Shown piece by piece: positions 8,143 through 17,142 of a DNA stretch of 45,000 nt. The notes under the pieces were generated by a model. That model was not told where the DNA came from, made no database searches, and was given only the letters and a program-made list of their open reading frames with translations. The position numbers and the translations under genes were made by a program. The DNA lies in the NCBI RefSeq assembly GCF_000970465.2, contig NZ_LAJE02000198.1, positions 1 to 45,000 of the forward strand, written 5' to 3'. The first letter of the stretch is position 1. Each line of letters starts with the position of its first letter. This DNA comes from Devosia insulae DS-56. GTDB lineage: Bacteria; Pseudomonadota; Alphaproteobacteria; Rhizobiales; Devosiaceae.

Positions 8143-9363
8143 ATGGACTCGCTGATCACCGCCGCGGCGCGGGCGCTGGGGGCCGGTGATCCGCTCGGCG
8201 CGCTGAAGCGCGTGGCGTTGCGCGACGACGCGCCGGCGCTGGCGTTGCGCGGCATCGCCATGGCGCAGCTGGGCGATCTCGAGCGCGCCAAGGCGCTGCT
8301 CAAGGCGGCCGGCAGGGCGTTTCATGTGCGGGAAGCAGTGGCGCGGGCGCGCTGTGTCGTGGCCGAGGCTGAGATCGCGCTGGTGTCACGCGACCTCTCC
8401 TGGCAGCCCAAAGCCCTGGAGGCGGCGCAGCGTGTGCTGGAGGCACAGGGCGATCGGGTGAACGCGGCGCATGCCGCCAACCTTGCCGCGCGCCGGCTGT
8501 TGCTGATCGGGCAGGTGGATGAGGCGGAGCGGGTTCTCGCGCCACTCGACCTGCAGCAATTGCCAGCGGCGAGTGTTGCCGTGCACCAGCTGGTCAGCGC
8601 CGGCATCGCGGTGCGGCGGGTGCAGACCGGGCCGGGGCGGCTGGCGTTCGAACGGGCGCTCGCGGCGGCGCGGCAGGCCGGTATGCATTCGCTGGTCGCC
8701 GAGATCGAAGCCGATGCCCGGGTGCTGGAGACGCCGGCGGCGCGGCTGATCGGCGGCGGCAACGAGCGGTCGCTCACTCTGGCCGGCGTCGAGCAGGTGC
8801 TGGCATCCGAAGCGCTGGTGGTCGACGCGACGCGCAATGTGGTCCGGCAGGCGGGGAGTGTCGTGCATCTTGCGACGCGCCCGGTGCTCTTTGCGTTGCT
8901 GCGCGCGCTGGCCGAAACCTGGCCCAAGGACGTGTCACGGGCCCGGCTGGTTGCCGAGGCATTCCGCGGCAAGGAAGCCGACGAGTCGCATCGCGCCCGG
9001 CTGCGGGTGGAAATGGGGCGGCTGCGGTCCGAGCTGGCCGGGATTGCCGAGATCAACGCCACCATGGCCGGCTTTGCGCTGGTGCCCGTCGCGGCACGCG
9101 AGGTGGTGGTGCTGGCGCCGCCGGTGGAAGATCAGCATGCCGGGGTGCTGGCGTTGCTGGCCGATGGGGAGGCCTGGGCCAGCTCGGCGCTCGCCATTGC
9201 GCTCGGCACCAGCCCGCGCACCGTGCAGCGGGCCTTGGAGCAGCTGGCCGAGGCCGGCAAAGCGCAGTCGTTCGGCCGCGGCCGGGCGCTGCGCTGGATC
9301 ACCCCGCCGGTGCCGGGTTTCCCGACGGCTTTGTTACTCCCCGGTCCGCTGCCGGGCGATTAG
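8143..9363 (+). CDS. Transcriptional regulator with TPR-like N terminus and two helix-turn-helix regions
   Basis: 406 residues. The first about 200 are helical, Ala/Leu-rich and repeat-like (TPR style). Residues about 240-310 resemble a winged-helix of the OmpR/SARP type (a PVLFALLRALAETWPKDVSRARL stretch followed by RLRVEMGRLRSEL). Residues about 330-390 form a second winged HTH of MarR/IclR style (LALLADGEAWASSALAIALG, then SPRTVQRALEQLAEAGKA and the wing SFGRGRALRW). It is divergent from the DUF1127/SRPBCC operon and 37 bases upstream of the beta-propeller gene. Control of both neighbours is a reasonable inference. Two DNA-binding regions in one chain are unusual. The trigger is unknown. 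Confidence 0.7.
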   Translation: MDSLITAAARALGAGDPLGALKRVALRDDAPALALRGIAMAQLGDLERAKALLKAAGRAFHVREAVARARCVVAEAEIALVSRDLSWQPKALEAAQRVLEAQGDRVNAAHAANLAARRLLLIGQVDEAERVLAPLDLQQLPAASVAVHQLVSAGIAVRRVQTGPGRLAFERALAAARQAGMHSLVAEIEADARVLETPAARLIGGGNERSLTLAGVEQVLASEALVVDATRNVVRQAGSVVHLATRPVLFALLRALAETWPKDVSRARLVAEAFRGKEADESHRARLRVEMGRLRSELAGIAEINATMAGFALVPVAAREVVVLAPPVEDQHAGVLALLADGEAWASSALAIALGTSPRTVQRALEQLAEAGKAQSFGRGRALRWITPPVPGFPTALLLPGPLPGD

Positions 9364-9400
9364 AGGTTCAGGCAGTGCATTTGAGCAAGAGGTCAGTCCG

Positions 9401-10030
9401 ATGAAGCATGCGCATGCCGAGATTGTTCGCGAGTACGGCCCGTTCCCCGGAGTGGACTCGGTGGCCGGGGTCACCTTTGACGGCACCAATGTGTGGTTCG
9501 CCTCAGGCGATCGCATCAACGCCTTCGACCCCGAGAGCGGCGAGGCGGTGCGCAGCATCGATGTCGCGGCACATGCCGGCACCACGTTCGATGGTGAGCA
9601 CCTCTACCAGCTGGCCGAAGACGTGATCCAGAAGATCGATCCGCAAAGCGGCAAGGTGGTCAAGACCATCCCGTCGCCGGGTGGCGGTTCGGGGCTCGCC
9701 TGGGCCGAGGGCTCGCTGTGGGTCGGGCAGTATCGCGGCAAGCAGATCCTCGAGGTCGACCCCGAGACCGGCAAGGTCCTCCGCACCATCAATTCCAACC
9801 GCTTCGTCACCGGGGTGACCTGGGTCGAGGGCGAACTCTGGCACGCCACCTGGGAAGACGATGCGAGCGAGCTTCGGCGTGTCGATCCGGTTTCGGGGGA
9901 GGTACTCGAACAGCTGGACATGCCGTCAGGCGCCAATGTTTCGGGGCTCGAGTCCAATGGTCGCGACCAGTTTTTCTGTGGCGGCGGCAGCACCGGCAAG
10001 GTCCGCGCGGTCAGGCGCCCGGTTGCCTGA
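9401..10030 (+). CDS. Beta-propeller (glutamine-cyclotransferase-like/NHL-like) protein
   Basis: 209 residues with four or five repeats of a blade pattern: VTFDGTNVWFASGD, TTFDGEHLYQLAED, LAWAEGSLWVGQYR, VTWVEGELWHATWE, each followed by a DP-x-SG(E/K) turn. This resembles the propellers of bacterial glutaminyl cyclotransferase-like proteins, but no signal peptide is visible, so it is probably cytosolic. AGAGG lies 9 bases before the ATG at 9401. The gene follows the regulator at 8143 and is likely cotranscribed. Catalytic residues for cyclotransferase activity cannot be assigned. It may instead be a small ligand-binding propeller. Confidence 0.7.
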   Translation: MKHAHAEIVREYGPFPGVDSVAGVTFDGTNVWFASGDRINAFDPESGEAVRSIDVAAHAGTTFDGEHLYQLAEDVIQKIDPQSGKVVKTIPSPGGGSGLAWAEGSLWVGQYRGKQILEVDPETGKVLRTINSNRFVTGVTWVEGELWHATWEDDASELRRVDPVSGEVLEQLDMPSGANVSGLESNGRDQFFCGGGSTGKVRAVRRPVA

Positions 10031-10199
10031 GCGGCAACCCTGATCACAAATTGCGTCGCAACCCTGCGATCCTGCGGTCGTGATTTCTCAGCGTGGCCGG
10101 ATTAAGGTAAGCTTCCGACGTTAATTGGAGGGGTGCCAAGCGCAAGCTGATCGCCGCGCCCTCCTTTCTCCTCGCCGTGCCTGTTAGGGGGGCAATGCG

Positions 10200-11924
10200 A
10201 TGGAGGTGCCGATGCGTACTTTCCTCGGGAGGACGCTCCTCCCCGCCCTTGCTCGGTCGCGCGGGCGCTCTGCCCAGCGTGGCCTGCTCGCCCTGTTTGT
10301 TGGTCTGTTCTGCATCCTGTCGGCCGGTGCCGCCGTGGCCGATCAGTATCCGTGCGGGGAGCACACCTGCGCGGCCATTCGCGAGCAGGCCCTAAGCTCT
10401 GGTAGCTACAGGGCATTTGTGCGGATAGAGCTTAACCAACGCAGCCTGGACCTCGACATCGCCAAGGTCCGGTTGCCGGGCCACGGGGAGTTCGTGGTTG
10501 ATCTGGGGCAAGAATTCTCCTTCGACGTGACGCAGCCGGGCATCTATTCGCTTGAGGCGACGCCGTGTGAAGAGGACATCATCGCCGACGACTGCGAACT
10601 TCCCTTCGAGGAGTTCCGCTTCCAGGTGGGCCCGGCCGCGCCCGAAGTTGTCGGGATGGGTCCGCCTGGAGAGATCACCTTTCAAACCGACCTGCTCGGC
10701 AACGACTACACTTCGCTGAACGTCCAGACGGTTTTTCAGTGCCGCGACGCCTGCGAAGCAGATGGCCAATGTCGCGCCTGGACCTTCGTCATCGCCGGGA
10801 TAAAGGACGACGAGCCGGTCTGTTTCCTCAAGAACCCGGTGCCTGCTACCGCATTCGGCAACACGTGCTGCTCGTCAGGTATAGCACTGCCAAAGGTCGC
10901 GGCGGCGCCGGCTCCAGTCGAGCCACCACCTCCGGCTGAGGTAGCGCAAGTGGAGCCCACGTTCGACCTTCCCGCCCCCGCTCCGGGCAGGGGGATCGAC
11001 TTTACCGGCGAGTGGGACACGGCAACCGCCCCGAGTTCAGCCGGGTCAGGCAGCCAGTATCGCCTGGTGCTTACGCAGACCAGGGAAGGCATCGTTACCG
11101 GGCGCTACACTCTGTCGGCGGGCGGTGCTCAGGCGGGGATCATCCATGGCGGGGTGGTCATCGGCAACGAGCTCCACGCCATCTGGGTCGAGGACCAGGC
11201 CCGCGGCCGGGTGACGTTCAAGATGGCACCGAACTCAAGCACGTTTTCGGGCTGGTACAGCAGCGGCGACCGTGCCGTGGATCCGGCGAGTGCGGACGGG
11301 TCGTGGAACGGGCAGCGCCTGGCTGCCGATCTTCCGCAGCAGCCGGTCGAGCAGGTGCCGGAGGTCCAGCAGCCTGAGTTCCCGGACGCGGCCATGGAGC
11401 CCGAGTTGGAGCCCGGGCGGGCAACCGAGATGGCCGTCCTCGTTCGCAGCGCCAATGTCCGCGCCGGTCCTTCGACCAAGGACAGGGTTCTCACAACACT
11501 GCCGGGCGGTACCGGGGTGGCGCTCCTCAGATGTGTGCGCAAGTGGTGCGAGATCGATCTGCCTCGCTTTGACAGGGCCTACGTCTTCGAGGACCTCATC
11601 AGGCGTGGCGGGCGGCCGCAGCGTGCTCGCGTCGAGGCAGCGCCCGCCATGCCCGGGCGCGAAGCAGCCGAGCCGGAGGAAGCCGCCATGCCTGAGGCCG
11701 AAGAGCTGGTGCGGAACGCCGGTGGGCGCGGTGTGATCCTCGCCGATGTCGACGTCTACGACAAACCCGGCGGTAAAGGACAGGTCCTTGGCTTCATCAA
11801 CAAGGACAGCGTTGTCGCGGCATCGCAGGCGGACTGCCAGGGCAACTGGTGCCCGATTTCCGGTCCGGATGTTCCGGGCGGCGCCGGCTGGATCTGGGCC
11901 GACGGCTTTCTGGAGTTCCGCTGA
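10200..11924 (+). CDS. Exported multidomain protein: PAN/Apple domain and two SH3-like domains
   Basis: 574 residues. A signal peptide is evident (hydrophobic core at about 29-46, AVA-D cut near 47). In order: a Cys-containing beta domain (about 50-150), a PAN/Apple-like domain at about 157-235 with FQCRDACEADGQCRAWTF, a proline-rich linker, a beta-rich domain (about 265-365, WYSSGDRAVDP), then two bacterial SH3 domains (about 410-465 with SANVRAGPS, and 510-574 with WCPISG and WIWADGFLEF). PAN and SH3 modules bind carbohydrate, peptide or cell-wall ligands. A start at ATG 10212 is an alternative, with GGAGGT 4 bases upstream. The gene stands alone. A periplasmic or surface sensing/binding role is inferred; no enzyme motif was seen. 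Confidence 0.75.
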   Translation: MEVPMRTFLGRTLLPALARSRGRSAQRGLLALFVGLFCILSAGAAVADQYPCGEHTCAAIREQALSSGSYRAFVRIELNQRSLDLDIAKVRLPGHGEFVVDLGQEFSFDVTQPGIYSLEATPCEEDIIADDCELPFEEFRFQVGPAAPEVVGMGPPGEITFQTDLLGNDYTSLNVQTVFQCRDACEADGQCRAWTFVIAGIKDDEPVCFLKNPVPATAFGNTCCSSGIALPKVAAAPAPVEPPPPAEVAQVEPTFDLPAPAPGRGIDFTGEWDTATAPSSAGSGSQYRLVLTQTREGIVTGRYTLSAGGAQAGIIHGGVVIGNELHAIWVEDQARGRVTFKMAPNSSTFSGWYSSGDRAVDPASADGSWNGQRLAADLPQQPVEQVPEVQQPEFPDAAMEPELEPGRATEMAVLVRSANVRAGPSTKDRVLTTLPGGTGVALLRCVRKWCEIDLPRFDRAYVFEDLIRRGGRPQRARVEAAPAMPGREAAEPEEAAMPEAEELVRNAGGRGVILADVDVYDKPGGKGQVLGFINKDSVVAASQADCQGNWCPISGPDVPGGAGWIWADGFLEFR

Positions 11925-12044
11925 CGACAAACAGAAACGCCGGCTGGGACCGTTGTTCTGCCCACAGCTATGGTCAGTATGGCCAAGCCCGGATGGGATC
12001 TGCGGCAGCTCGATCGGGCCGGTCCTTCGACACGGGCGAAACGA

Positions 12045-12077
12045 AACCGGCCGGTCCCCAGAAGGAACCGGCCGGTT
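12045..12077. terminator. Convergent terminator between the PAN/SH3 gene and secA
   Basis: AACCGGCCGGT (12045-12055) pairs with ACCGGCCGGTT (12067-12077) across an 11-base loop. Both arms are also self-complementary. On the minus strand the stem is followed by T-rich TTTCGTTTCG, and on the plus strand by a T-rich stretch reaching TTTTT at 12089-12093. It lies 26 bases past the secA stop, so it probably serves secA and may also block readthrough from the plus strand. Confidence 0.65.
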
Positions 12078-12102
12078 GGTTATTCCAGTTTTTATGACGT
12101 TC

Positions 12103-14877
12103 TCAGAACGCGCCGTGGCAGTGCTTGAATTTCTTGCCTGAGCCGCAGGGGCAGGGGGCGTTGCGGGAGACGCCGACCAGCAGTTTGGGGTCGATGGGCC
12201 TGAGTGCCGGGTCGGCCTCGATCACGCCGGCGCCGGCAGCAGCGCCTGCGGCGGCAAAGGCGGCCAGCGACGGCGCGGGCCCGAGGGCGCGCGGCATGGT
12301 GCCGGTGATATCGTCATCGGCGTCGTTCTCGCCGGTGGTCGGGTCGATGTGGATTTCGTCGAGCCCCTCGAGATCGGCGAGCAGCGGCGCCGGCTGGCGC
12401 ATCTGGATCTCGACGTGGCTGAGCTGGGTGGTCACCAGCTCGCGCAGGCTCGCCAGCAGCTGCTCGAACAGCTCGAAGGCTTCGCGCTTATACTCGTTCA
12501 GCGGGTCGCGCTGAGCGAGGCCGCGCCAGCCGACCACCTTGCTGAGGTGATCGAGCGTGACGAGGTGCTCGCGCCACAGCCCGTCGATCGACTGCAGGAG
12601 GATCGACTTTTCGACCTGGCGCATGATGTCGGGCGAGTAGCGCGCCACCTTGGACGCGGCGAACTCGTCGGCGATCTTGGTGACGCGCTCGCGCACGGCC
12701 TCGACGTCGATGCCTTCCTCGTGCGTCCAGGTTTCGACCGGCAGGTCGACATTGAGGTAGGTCTTGCCGGCTGCAACCAGCTGTTCGACCTGCCATTGCT
12801 CGGGGTAGGAGCGCTCCGGAATGGCCTTCGAAATGATATCGTCCACCACCTGGTGGCGCATCTCGCTGACCGTCTCGGCGACGTCCTCGCTGTCCATCAG
12901 TTCGAGACGTTCGGTGAAGATCGCCTTGCGCTGATCGTTCATCACGTCGTCGTACTTGAGGATGTTCTTGCGGATGTCGAAGTTGCGGGCTTCGACGCGG
13001 GCCTGGGCGCGCTCGATCGCCTTGGTGACCCAGGGGTGGGTGATCGACTCGCCCTGCTCGAGACCGAGCTTACTCAGCATCGAATCCATCGATTCGACCG
13101 GGAAGATGCGCATCAGGTCGTCCTGCAGGCTCAGGAAGAACTTGGAGTGGCCCGGGTCGCCCTGGCGACCGGCGCGACCGCGCAGCTGGTTGTCGATACG
13201 GCGGCTTTCGTGCCGCTCGGTGCCGATGATGTAGAGACCACCGGCGGCCAGCACCTTGGCCTTGTCCTCGGCGATGGTGCGCTTGATGTCAGCGATCTTG
13301 GCGTCGCGCTCGGCACCCTCGAGCTCGTGCGCTTCCTTCTCGATACGCATCTCGAGGTTGCCGCCGAGCTGGATGTCGGTGCCGCGGCCGGCCATGTTGG
13401 TGGCGATGGTGACAGCGCCGGAAACGCCGGCGTCGGCGACGATCTGGGCTTCCTGCTCGTGGTGGCGGGCGTTCAGCACCGCGATATCCTTGATGCCCTT
13501 GCCGCGGAGGATCTCCGCCAGCATCTCGGATTTCTCGATCGAGGTGGTGCCCACGAGGATTGGCTGGCCGCGACCGCGCGCGTCGACGATCAGGTTGGCG
13601 ATCTCGTCGAATTTCTCCGCCGCGGTGCGGAAGATGGCGTCGTCTTCGTCCTTGCGCTTCACCGCCACGTTGGTCGGGATCGAGGTGACGGTCAGGCCGT
13701 AGATATCGCCGAATTCCTCGGCCTCGGTCGCCGCCGTACCGGTCATGCCGGCCAGCTTCTTGTAGAGGCGGAAGTAGTTCTGGAAAGTGATCGAGGCGAG
13801 GGTCTGGTTCTCGGCCTGGATCTTGACGTGTTCCTTGGCTTCCAGCGCCTGGTGCAGGCCTTCCGAATAGCGGCGGCCCGGCATCATGCGGCCGGTGAAC
13901 TCGTCGATGATCACCACTTCGTCATTGCGGACGATATAATCCTTCTCGCGCGCGAACATCTTATGGGCGCGCAAAGCCGAGTTGAGGTGGTGGACCAGCG
14001 CCACGTTCTCGATGTCGTAGAGGTTCTCGCCCTTGAGCTGGCCATTCTCGACCAAAGCCGCTTCGAGCTTTTCAATGCCCTGGTCGGTGAAGGTGGCGGA
14101 GCGCTGCTTCTCGTCGATCTCGAAATCGCCTTCGCCGAGCAGCGGGATCAGCGTGTCGGCCATCTCGTAGAGCGAAGAGCGGTCGGCCGAGGGACCGGAA
14201 ATGATCAGCGGGGTACGCGCCTCGTCGATGAGGATCGAGTCCACTTCGTCGACGATGGCGTATTCGTGGCCACGCTGCACCATCTGGTCGCGGCTGTATT
14301 TCATGTTGTCGCGCAGGTAGTCGAAGCCAAACTCGTTATTGGTGCCGTAGGTGATGTCGGCAGCGTAGTTGGCCTTGCGCTCGGCGTCGTCGAGACCGTG
14401 GACGATGATGCCGGTGGTCATGCCGAGGAAGCGGTAGATCTGGCCCATCCAGTTCAAGTCGCGACGCACCAGGTAGTCGTTGACGGTGACGAGGTGCACG
14501 CCCTTGCCGGGTAGGGCGTTGAGGTAGACGGCGAGCGTTGCCACCAGGGTCTTGCCTTCGCCGGTCTTCATTTCGGCGATAGAGCGGTTGTTGAGCACCA
14601 TGCCGCCGATCAGCTGCACATCGAAGTGGCGCATGCCGAGCACGCGCTTACTGGCTTCACGGACCGTGGCGAAGGCGGGCTCGAGAATATCGTCGAGGCT
14701 CTTGCCGGCCGCGAGCTGATCGCGGAATTCCTGGGTCTTCGCCTTCAACTGCTCGTCGGTGAGCTTTTCGAACTCGGGCTCCAGCGCGTTGATCGCAGCG
14801 ACCCTCGGGAGGTACTTCTTCACCTGCCGATCGTTCGCCGAACCGAAGATCGCCTTGGCGATTGCAGCCAGTACCAT
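12103..14877 (-). CDS. secA: Preprotein translocase ATPase subunit SecA
   Basis: 924 residues, normal for SecA. This is the motor that drives unfolded preproteins through SecYEG. The Walker A motif is MKTGEGKT (103-110), Walker B is [11 protein letters not shown] (210-220), and the second motor domain has [10 protein letters not shown] and GRAGRQGD. The extreme C terminus carries the zinc and SecB-binding tail [12 protein letters not shown] (Cys909, Cys911, Cys920, His921). The start at ATG 14877 has AAAGGA about 7 bases upstream. A TTGACA promoter candidate lies at 15010-14982. The gene is divergent from a periplasmic folding enzyme, so secretion and folding functions sit together. Confidence 0.98.
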   Translation of the reverse strand: MVLAAIAKAIFGSANDRQVKKYLPRVAAINALEPEFEKLTDEQLKAKTQEFRDQLAAGKSLDDILEPAFATVREASKRVLGMRHFDVQLIGGMVLNNRSIAEMKTGEGKTLVATLAVYLNALPGKGVHLVTVNDYLVRRDLNWMGQIYRFLGMTTGIIVHGLDDAERKANYAADITYGTNNEFGFDYLRDNMKYSRDQMVQRGHEYAIVDEVDSILIDEARTPLIISGPSADRSSLYEMADTLIPLLGEGDFEIDEKQRSATFTDQGIEKLEAALVENGQLKGENLYDIENVALVHHLNSALRAHKMFAREKDYIVRNDEVVIIDEFTGRMMPGRRYSEGLHQALEAKEHVKIQAENQTLASITFQNYFRLYKKLAGMTGTAATEAEEFGDIYGLTVTSIPTNVAVKRKDEDDAIFRTAAEKFDEIANLIVDARGRGQPILVGTTSIEKSEMLAEILRGKGIKDIAVLNARHHEQEAQIVADAGVSGAVTIATNMAGRGTDIQLGGNLEMRIEKEAHELEGAERDAKIADIKRTIAEDKAKVLAAGGLYIIGTERHESRRIDNQLRGRAGRQGDPGHSKFFLSLQDDLMRIFPVESMDSMLSKLGLEQGESITHPWVTKAIERAQARVEARNFDIRKNILKYDDVMNDQRKAIFTERLELMDSEDVAETVSEMRHQVVDDIISKAIPERSYPEQWQVEQLVAAGKTYLNVDLPVETWTHEEGIDVEAVRERVTKIADEFAASKVARYSPDIMRQVEKSILLQSIDGLWREHLVTLDHLSKVVGWRGLAQRDPLNEYKREAFELFEQLLASLRELVTTQLSHVEIQMRQPAPLLADLEGLDEIHIDPTTGENDADDDITGTMPRALGPAPSLAAFAAAGAAAGAGVIEADPALRPIDPKLLVGVSRNAPCPCGSGKKFKHCHGAF

Positions 14878-14981
14878 TCGTGTCGTCCTTTGATTGTTCA
14901 GGGCCGGGTGGCGCTAAGGCGCTTCATCTCATCCGGCAGGCGGCGGGTCCTCACCCGTCAACACTCTTTGAAGTGGTGCGA

Positions 14982-15010
14982 CATGTAAGAGCGGGTGTTT
15001 TGCTTGTCAA
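14982..15010 (-). promoter_or_regulatory. Candidate sigma-70 promoter of secA
   Basis: Reading the minus strand, a perfect -35 TTGACA (15010-15005) is followed by a 17-base spacer and TACATG (14987-14982) as a weak -10. Transcription would start near 14975, giving a leader of about 98 bases. The -35 match and spacing are good and the -10 is only 3/6, so this is a moderate call. Confidence 0.5.
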
Positions 15011-15080
15011 CGGAACGCAAATGGGCGAAACCTCCGCGGCCGCGGGCCGGGGGCTCTGCGCCATCCGAGGAGAATTCCCA

Positions 15081-16022
15081 ATGAACGTCCATGCCCCGCG
15101 GGGTTTCCACAAAGTTCTGAAGACCCTGGCCGGTGCGCTGTTGCTTGGCACGGCGCTTGGCTTCGCCCCCGTCGCCGCCTTCGCGCAGGATGCTGCTGCC
15201 CCCGCCGCAGCCGCTCCCATCGCGCCCGAGACAGTGGTCGCGACCATCGGCGACCAGACCATTACCGAGGCAGATCTGGCGTTTGCCGCCGAAGACCTGC
15301 AGCAGGAGCTGCAGCAGGTGCCGCCCGAGGAGCGCCGCGCCTTCCTCGTCACCGTGCTGATTGACATGAAAGTGATGGCCAAGGCGGCGAAAGCCGCCGG
15401 CATGGCCGATACCGACCTGTTCAAGCGGCGCCTGCAATATCTCGAAGAGCGCTCGCTGCGCCGCGACTACTTCACCCAGAAGGTCGCCACCTCGGTGACC
15501 GAGGAGTCGATCAAGGCGGCCTACGACCAGCTGGTCAAGGATTTCAAGCCGGTCGAGGAGGTGCACGCGCGCCATATCCTCGTCGCCACCGAAGAAGAAG
15601 CCAAAGCGGTGAAGGCCGAGCTCGATGGCGGCAAGCCGTTCGAAGTGCTGGCCATGGAAAAGACCACCGACCCCTCCGGCAAGCAGAACGGCGGCGACCT
15701 CGGCTTCTTTTCGAAGGGCATGATGGTGCCGGAGTTCGAGGCCGTGGCCTTCACGCTCGAGCCGGGCAAGATTTCCGATCCGGTGCAGAGCCAGTTCGGC
15801 TGGCACATCATCAAGGTCGAGGAAAAGCGTATGAGCGCGCCGCCGCCGATCGAGCAGGTGCAGCAGCAACTGGGCCAGCAGGTGATGTTCAAGGCGTTCG
15901 ACGAGGCCGTCGCGGCGCTGAAGAAGGATGCCAAGCTCGATATCCCCGACGAAGCGCTCGCCGCAGCGGTCAAGAAGCAGGCCGAGCCGGCTGCCGAAGG
16001 CGCTGCCGGCACCGCGCCGTAA
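15081..16022 (+). CDS. Parvulin-type peptidylprolyl isomerase (foldase), periplasmic
   Basis: 313 residues. A signal peptide (residues 1-32, ending AAFAQD) directs export. A SurA/PrsA-like N-terminal helical region (about 45-155) precedes the PpiC parvulin domain at about 165-265, marked by EEVHARHILVATEEEAKAV, GDLGFFSKGMMVPEFE and SQFGWHIIKVEEKR. It should catalyse cis-trans prolyl isomerisation and chaperone outer-membrane or periplasmic proteins. The start at ATG 15081 is fixed by GAGGAG 8 bases upstream. The gene is divergent from secA, and the 203-base gap holds the promoters of both. The low-complexity Ala/Pro segments after the signal and at the C terminus are linkers. A strong hairpin terminator follows. 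Confidence 0.92.
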   Translation: MNVHAPRGFHKVLKTLAGALLLGTALGFAPVAAFAQDAAAPAAAAPIAPETVVATIGDQTITEADLAFAAEDLQQELQQVPPEERRAFLVTVLIDMKVMAKAAKAAGMADTDLFKRRLQYLEERSLRRDYFTQKVATSVTEESIKAAYDQLVKDFKPVEEVHARHILVATEEEAKAVKAELDGGKPFEVLAMEKTTDPSGKQNGGDLGFFSKGMMVPEFEAVAFTLEPGKISDPVQSQFGWHIIKVEEKRMSAPPPIEQVQQQLGQQVMFKAFDEAVAALKKDAKLDIPDEALAAAVKKQAEPAAEGAAGTAP

Positions 16023-16047
16023 GGATTGCCGTCGGACGCAAACTTTC

Positions 16048-16073
16048 AGAACCCCGGCCTCGGCCGGGGTTCT
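16048..16073. terminator. Rho-independent type hairpin shared by convergent genes
   Basis: AGAACCCCGGCC and GGCCGGGGTTCT are perfect 12-base arms around TC, 25 bases past the PPIase stop and directly before the TetR stop at 16075. On the plus strand it is followed by GTCATTT, a short T-run. It can serve both converging genes. Confidence 0.75.
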
Positions 16074-16074
16074 G

Positions 16075-16668
16075 TCATTTGACGAGGCCGCGGACCAGGA
16101 TCGAGGTAACCTTGTCGATGATATCGGCCTGGTCGGCGAGCCGGTCGGTCAGCAGCAGCTTCCAGGCATAGGCCGACATCAGGTCGGAGGCGGCGAGGCT
16201 GTCGGCGTCGGCGCGCATCTCGCCGCGCGCCTTGGCGCGCTCGAACATGCCGGCAGTGTGCTGGGTGCGTTCGATCGAATAGGCCTGCAACGCCTCGGCG
16301 GCCTTGTGGTCGGCCTGGGCCTCGGCGATCAGCGACTTATAGACCCCGCCAGTGTTGCCGGACCAGAAGCGCACCAGCTCGGTGAGAAAGCTGCGGATGT
16401 CGCCTTCGAGCGTGCCGGTATCCGGGTCGGGCATGCGCGAGCTTTTCAGCCGCGTATAGACGTCGAGCAGCAGATGCGCCTTGGATGGCCACCAGCGATA
16501 GATGGTGGGCTTGCCGGCACGGGCCCGCCGGGCCACGGCTTCGATCGAAAAGCCGGCATAACCGGACTCGCAGAAGATTTCCTCGGCCGCGGCGAGGATC
16601 GCCGCGTGGCTGTCCGGGTTGCGGGCGGCGCCGATGGATCTGCGGGGTTGGGTGTCGGTGGTGGACAT
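16075..16668 (-). CDS. TetR/AcrR family transcriptional regulator
   Basis: About 197 residues. The N-terminal HTH (about 20-65) has AILAAAEEIFCESGYAGFSIEAVARRA, then AGKPTIYRWWPSKAHLLLDVY, a classic TetR recognition helix. The C-terminal helical domain would bind an inducer. The start at ATG 16668 (MSTTDT) was preferred over a GTG at 16677; neither has a strong ribosome site. It is divergent from a small membrane protein gene, and a good palindromic operator lies between (16735-16779). Autorepression and repression of that neighbour are therefore likely. The inducer is unknown. Confidence 0.92.
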   Translation of the reverse strand: MSTTDTQPRRSIGAARNPDSHAAILAAAEEIFCESGYAGFSIEAVARRARAGKPTIYRWWPSKAHLLLDVYTRLKSSRMPDPDTGTLEGDIRSFLTELVRFWSGNTGGVYKSLIAEAQADHKAAEALQAYSIERTQHTAGMFERAKARGEMRADADSLAASDLMSAYAWKLLLTDRLADQADIIDKVTSILVRGLVK

Positions 16669-16734
16669 GGTTCTCACTGAAGCCGTGTCAGGGGTGCATG
16701 GCTGGGATACACGAAAAAGCTGGGCCCATCCACT

Positions 16735-16779
16735 TGAACGTTACGTTCCGTTTCGTTATGTAACGAGCCGTACCGTTCA
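16735..16779. promoter_or_regulatory. TetR-type operator region
   Basis: GAACGTTACGTTC (16736-16748) is a dyad of two 6-base arms around one base, typical for TetR repressors. A wider symmetry exists: TGAACGTTACG (16735-16745) and CGTACCGTTCA (16769-16779) match as inverted repeats with one mismatch, and CGTTAC/GTAACG (16739-16744, 16760-16765) lie within it. The region sits between the divergent starts at 16668 and 16795. It probably holds two repressor dimers. Confidence 0.65.
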
Positions 16780-16794
16780 TATAGGGTTTTGGAA

Positions 16795-17076
16795 ATGTCC
16801 ATTCAATCTTCCGCCGCCGCTGTCGCCGCACCCGCCAAGCCGGCCGGCCCGTCGCTGGCGGTGCGCACCCGCATGGCGCTGCTGGTGCTGGTTGCCGTCT
16901 ACCCAGTCATCACCGGGATCATCTATCTGGTGGCGCCGTTCACCGAGGGCTGGCCGGTGTGGGAACGTAACTTTGTCGTCGCGCCGCTGATGGTGATTGC
17001 CATGGTCTACTTCATCATCCCGGGCATTCAGTCGCGTTTCGGCCGTTTCATCGCGACCGGTCGGGTAAGCAAATGA
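16795..17076 (+). CDS. Small two-helix membrane protein, probably under TetR control
   Basis: 93 residues from ATG 16795, with an in-frame TTG two codons upstream. The N terminus is Ala/Pro/Ser-rich and probably cytosolic. Two hydrophobic helices follow, at about residues 30-50 and 60-80, and the C-terminal tail is basic. No family was recognised. The transcript must start within or beside the palindromes at 16735-16779, so the TetR gene next door very probably represses it. Such TetR-controlled small membrane proteins are often part of efflux or solvent responses, but that is only inference here. Confidence 0.65.
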   Translation: MSIQSSAAAVAAPAKPAGPSLAVRTRMALLVLVAVYPVITGIIYLVAPFTEGWPVWERNFVVAPLMVIAMVYFIIPGIQSRFGRFIATGRVSK

Positions 17077-17142
17077 ACGACTTGCTTCACAGCAAGGCTT
17101 GAGGCAAACGGATGGGCCTATTGTCGCCGCATAGGACGCAAC

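Noticed and set aside
12349-14514. Open frame of about 720 codons antisense to secA
   Set aside because: It lies entirely inside secA, whose motifs are all present. High GC third positions create long antisense frames.
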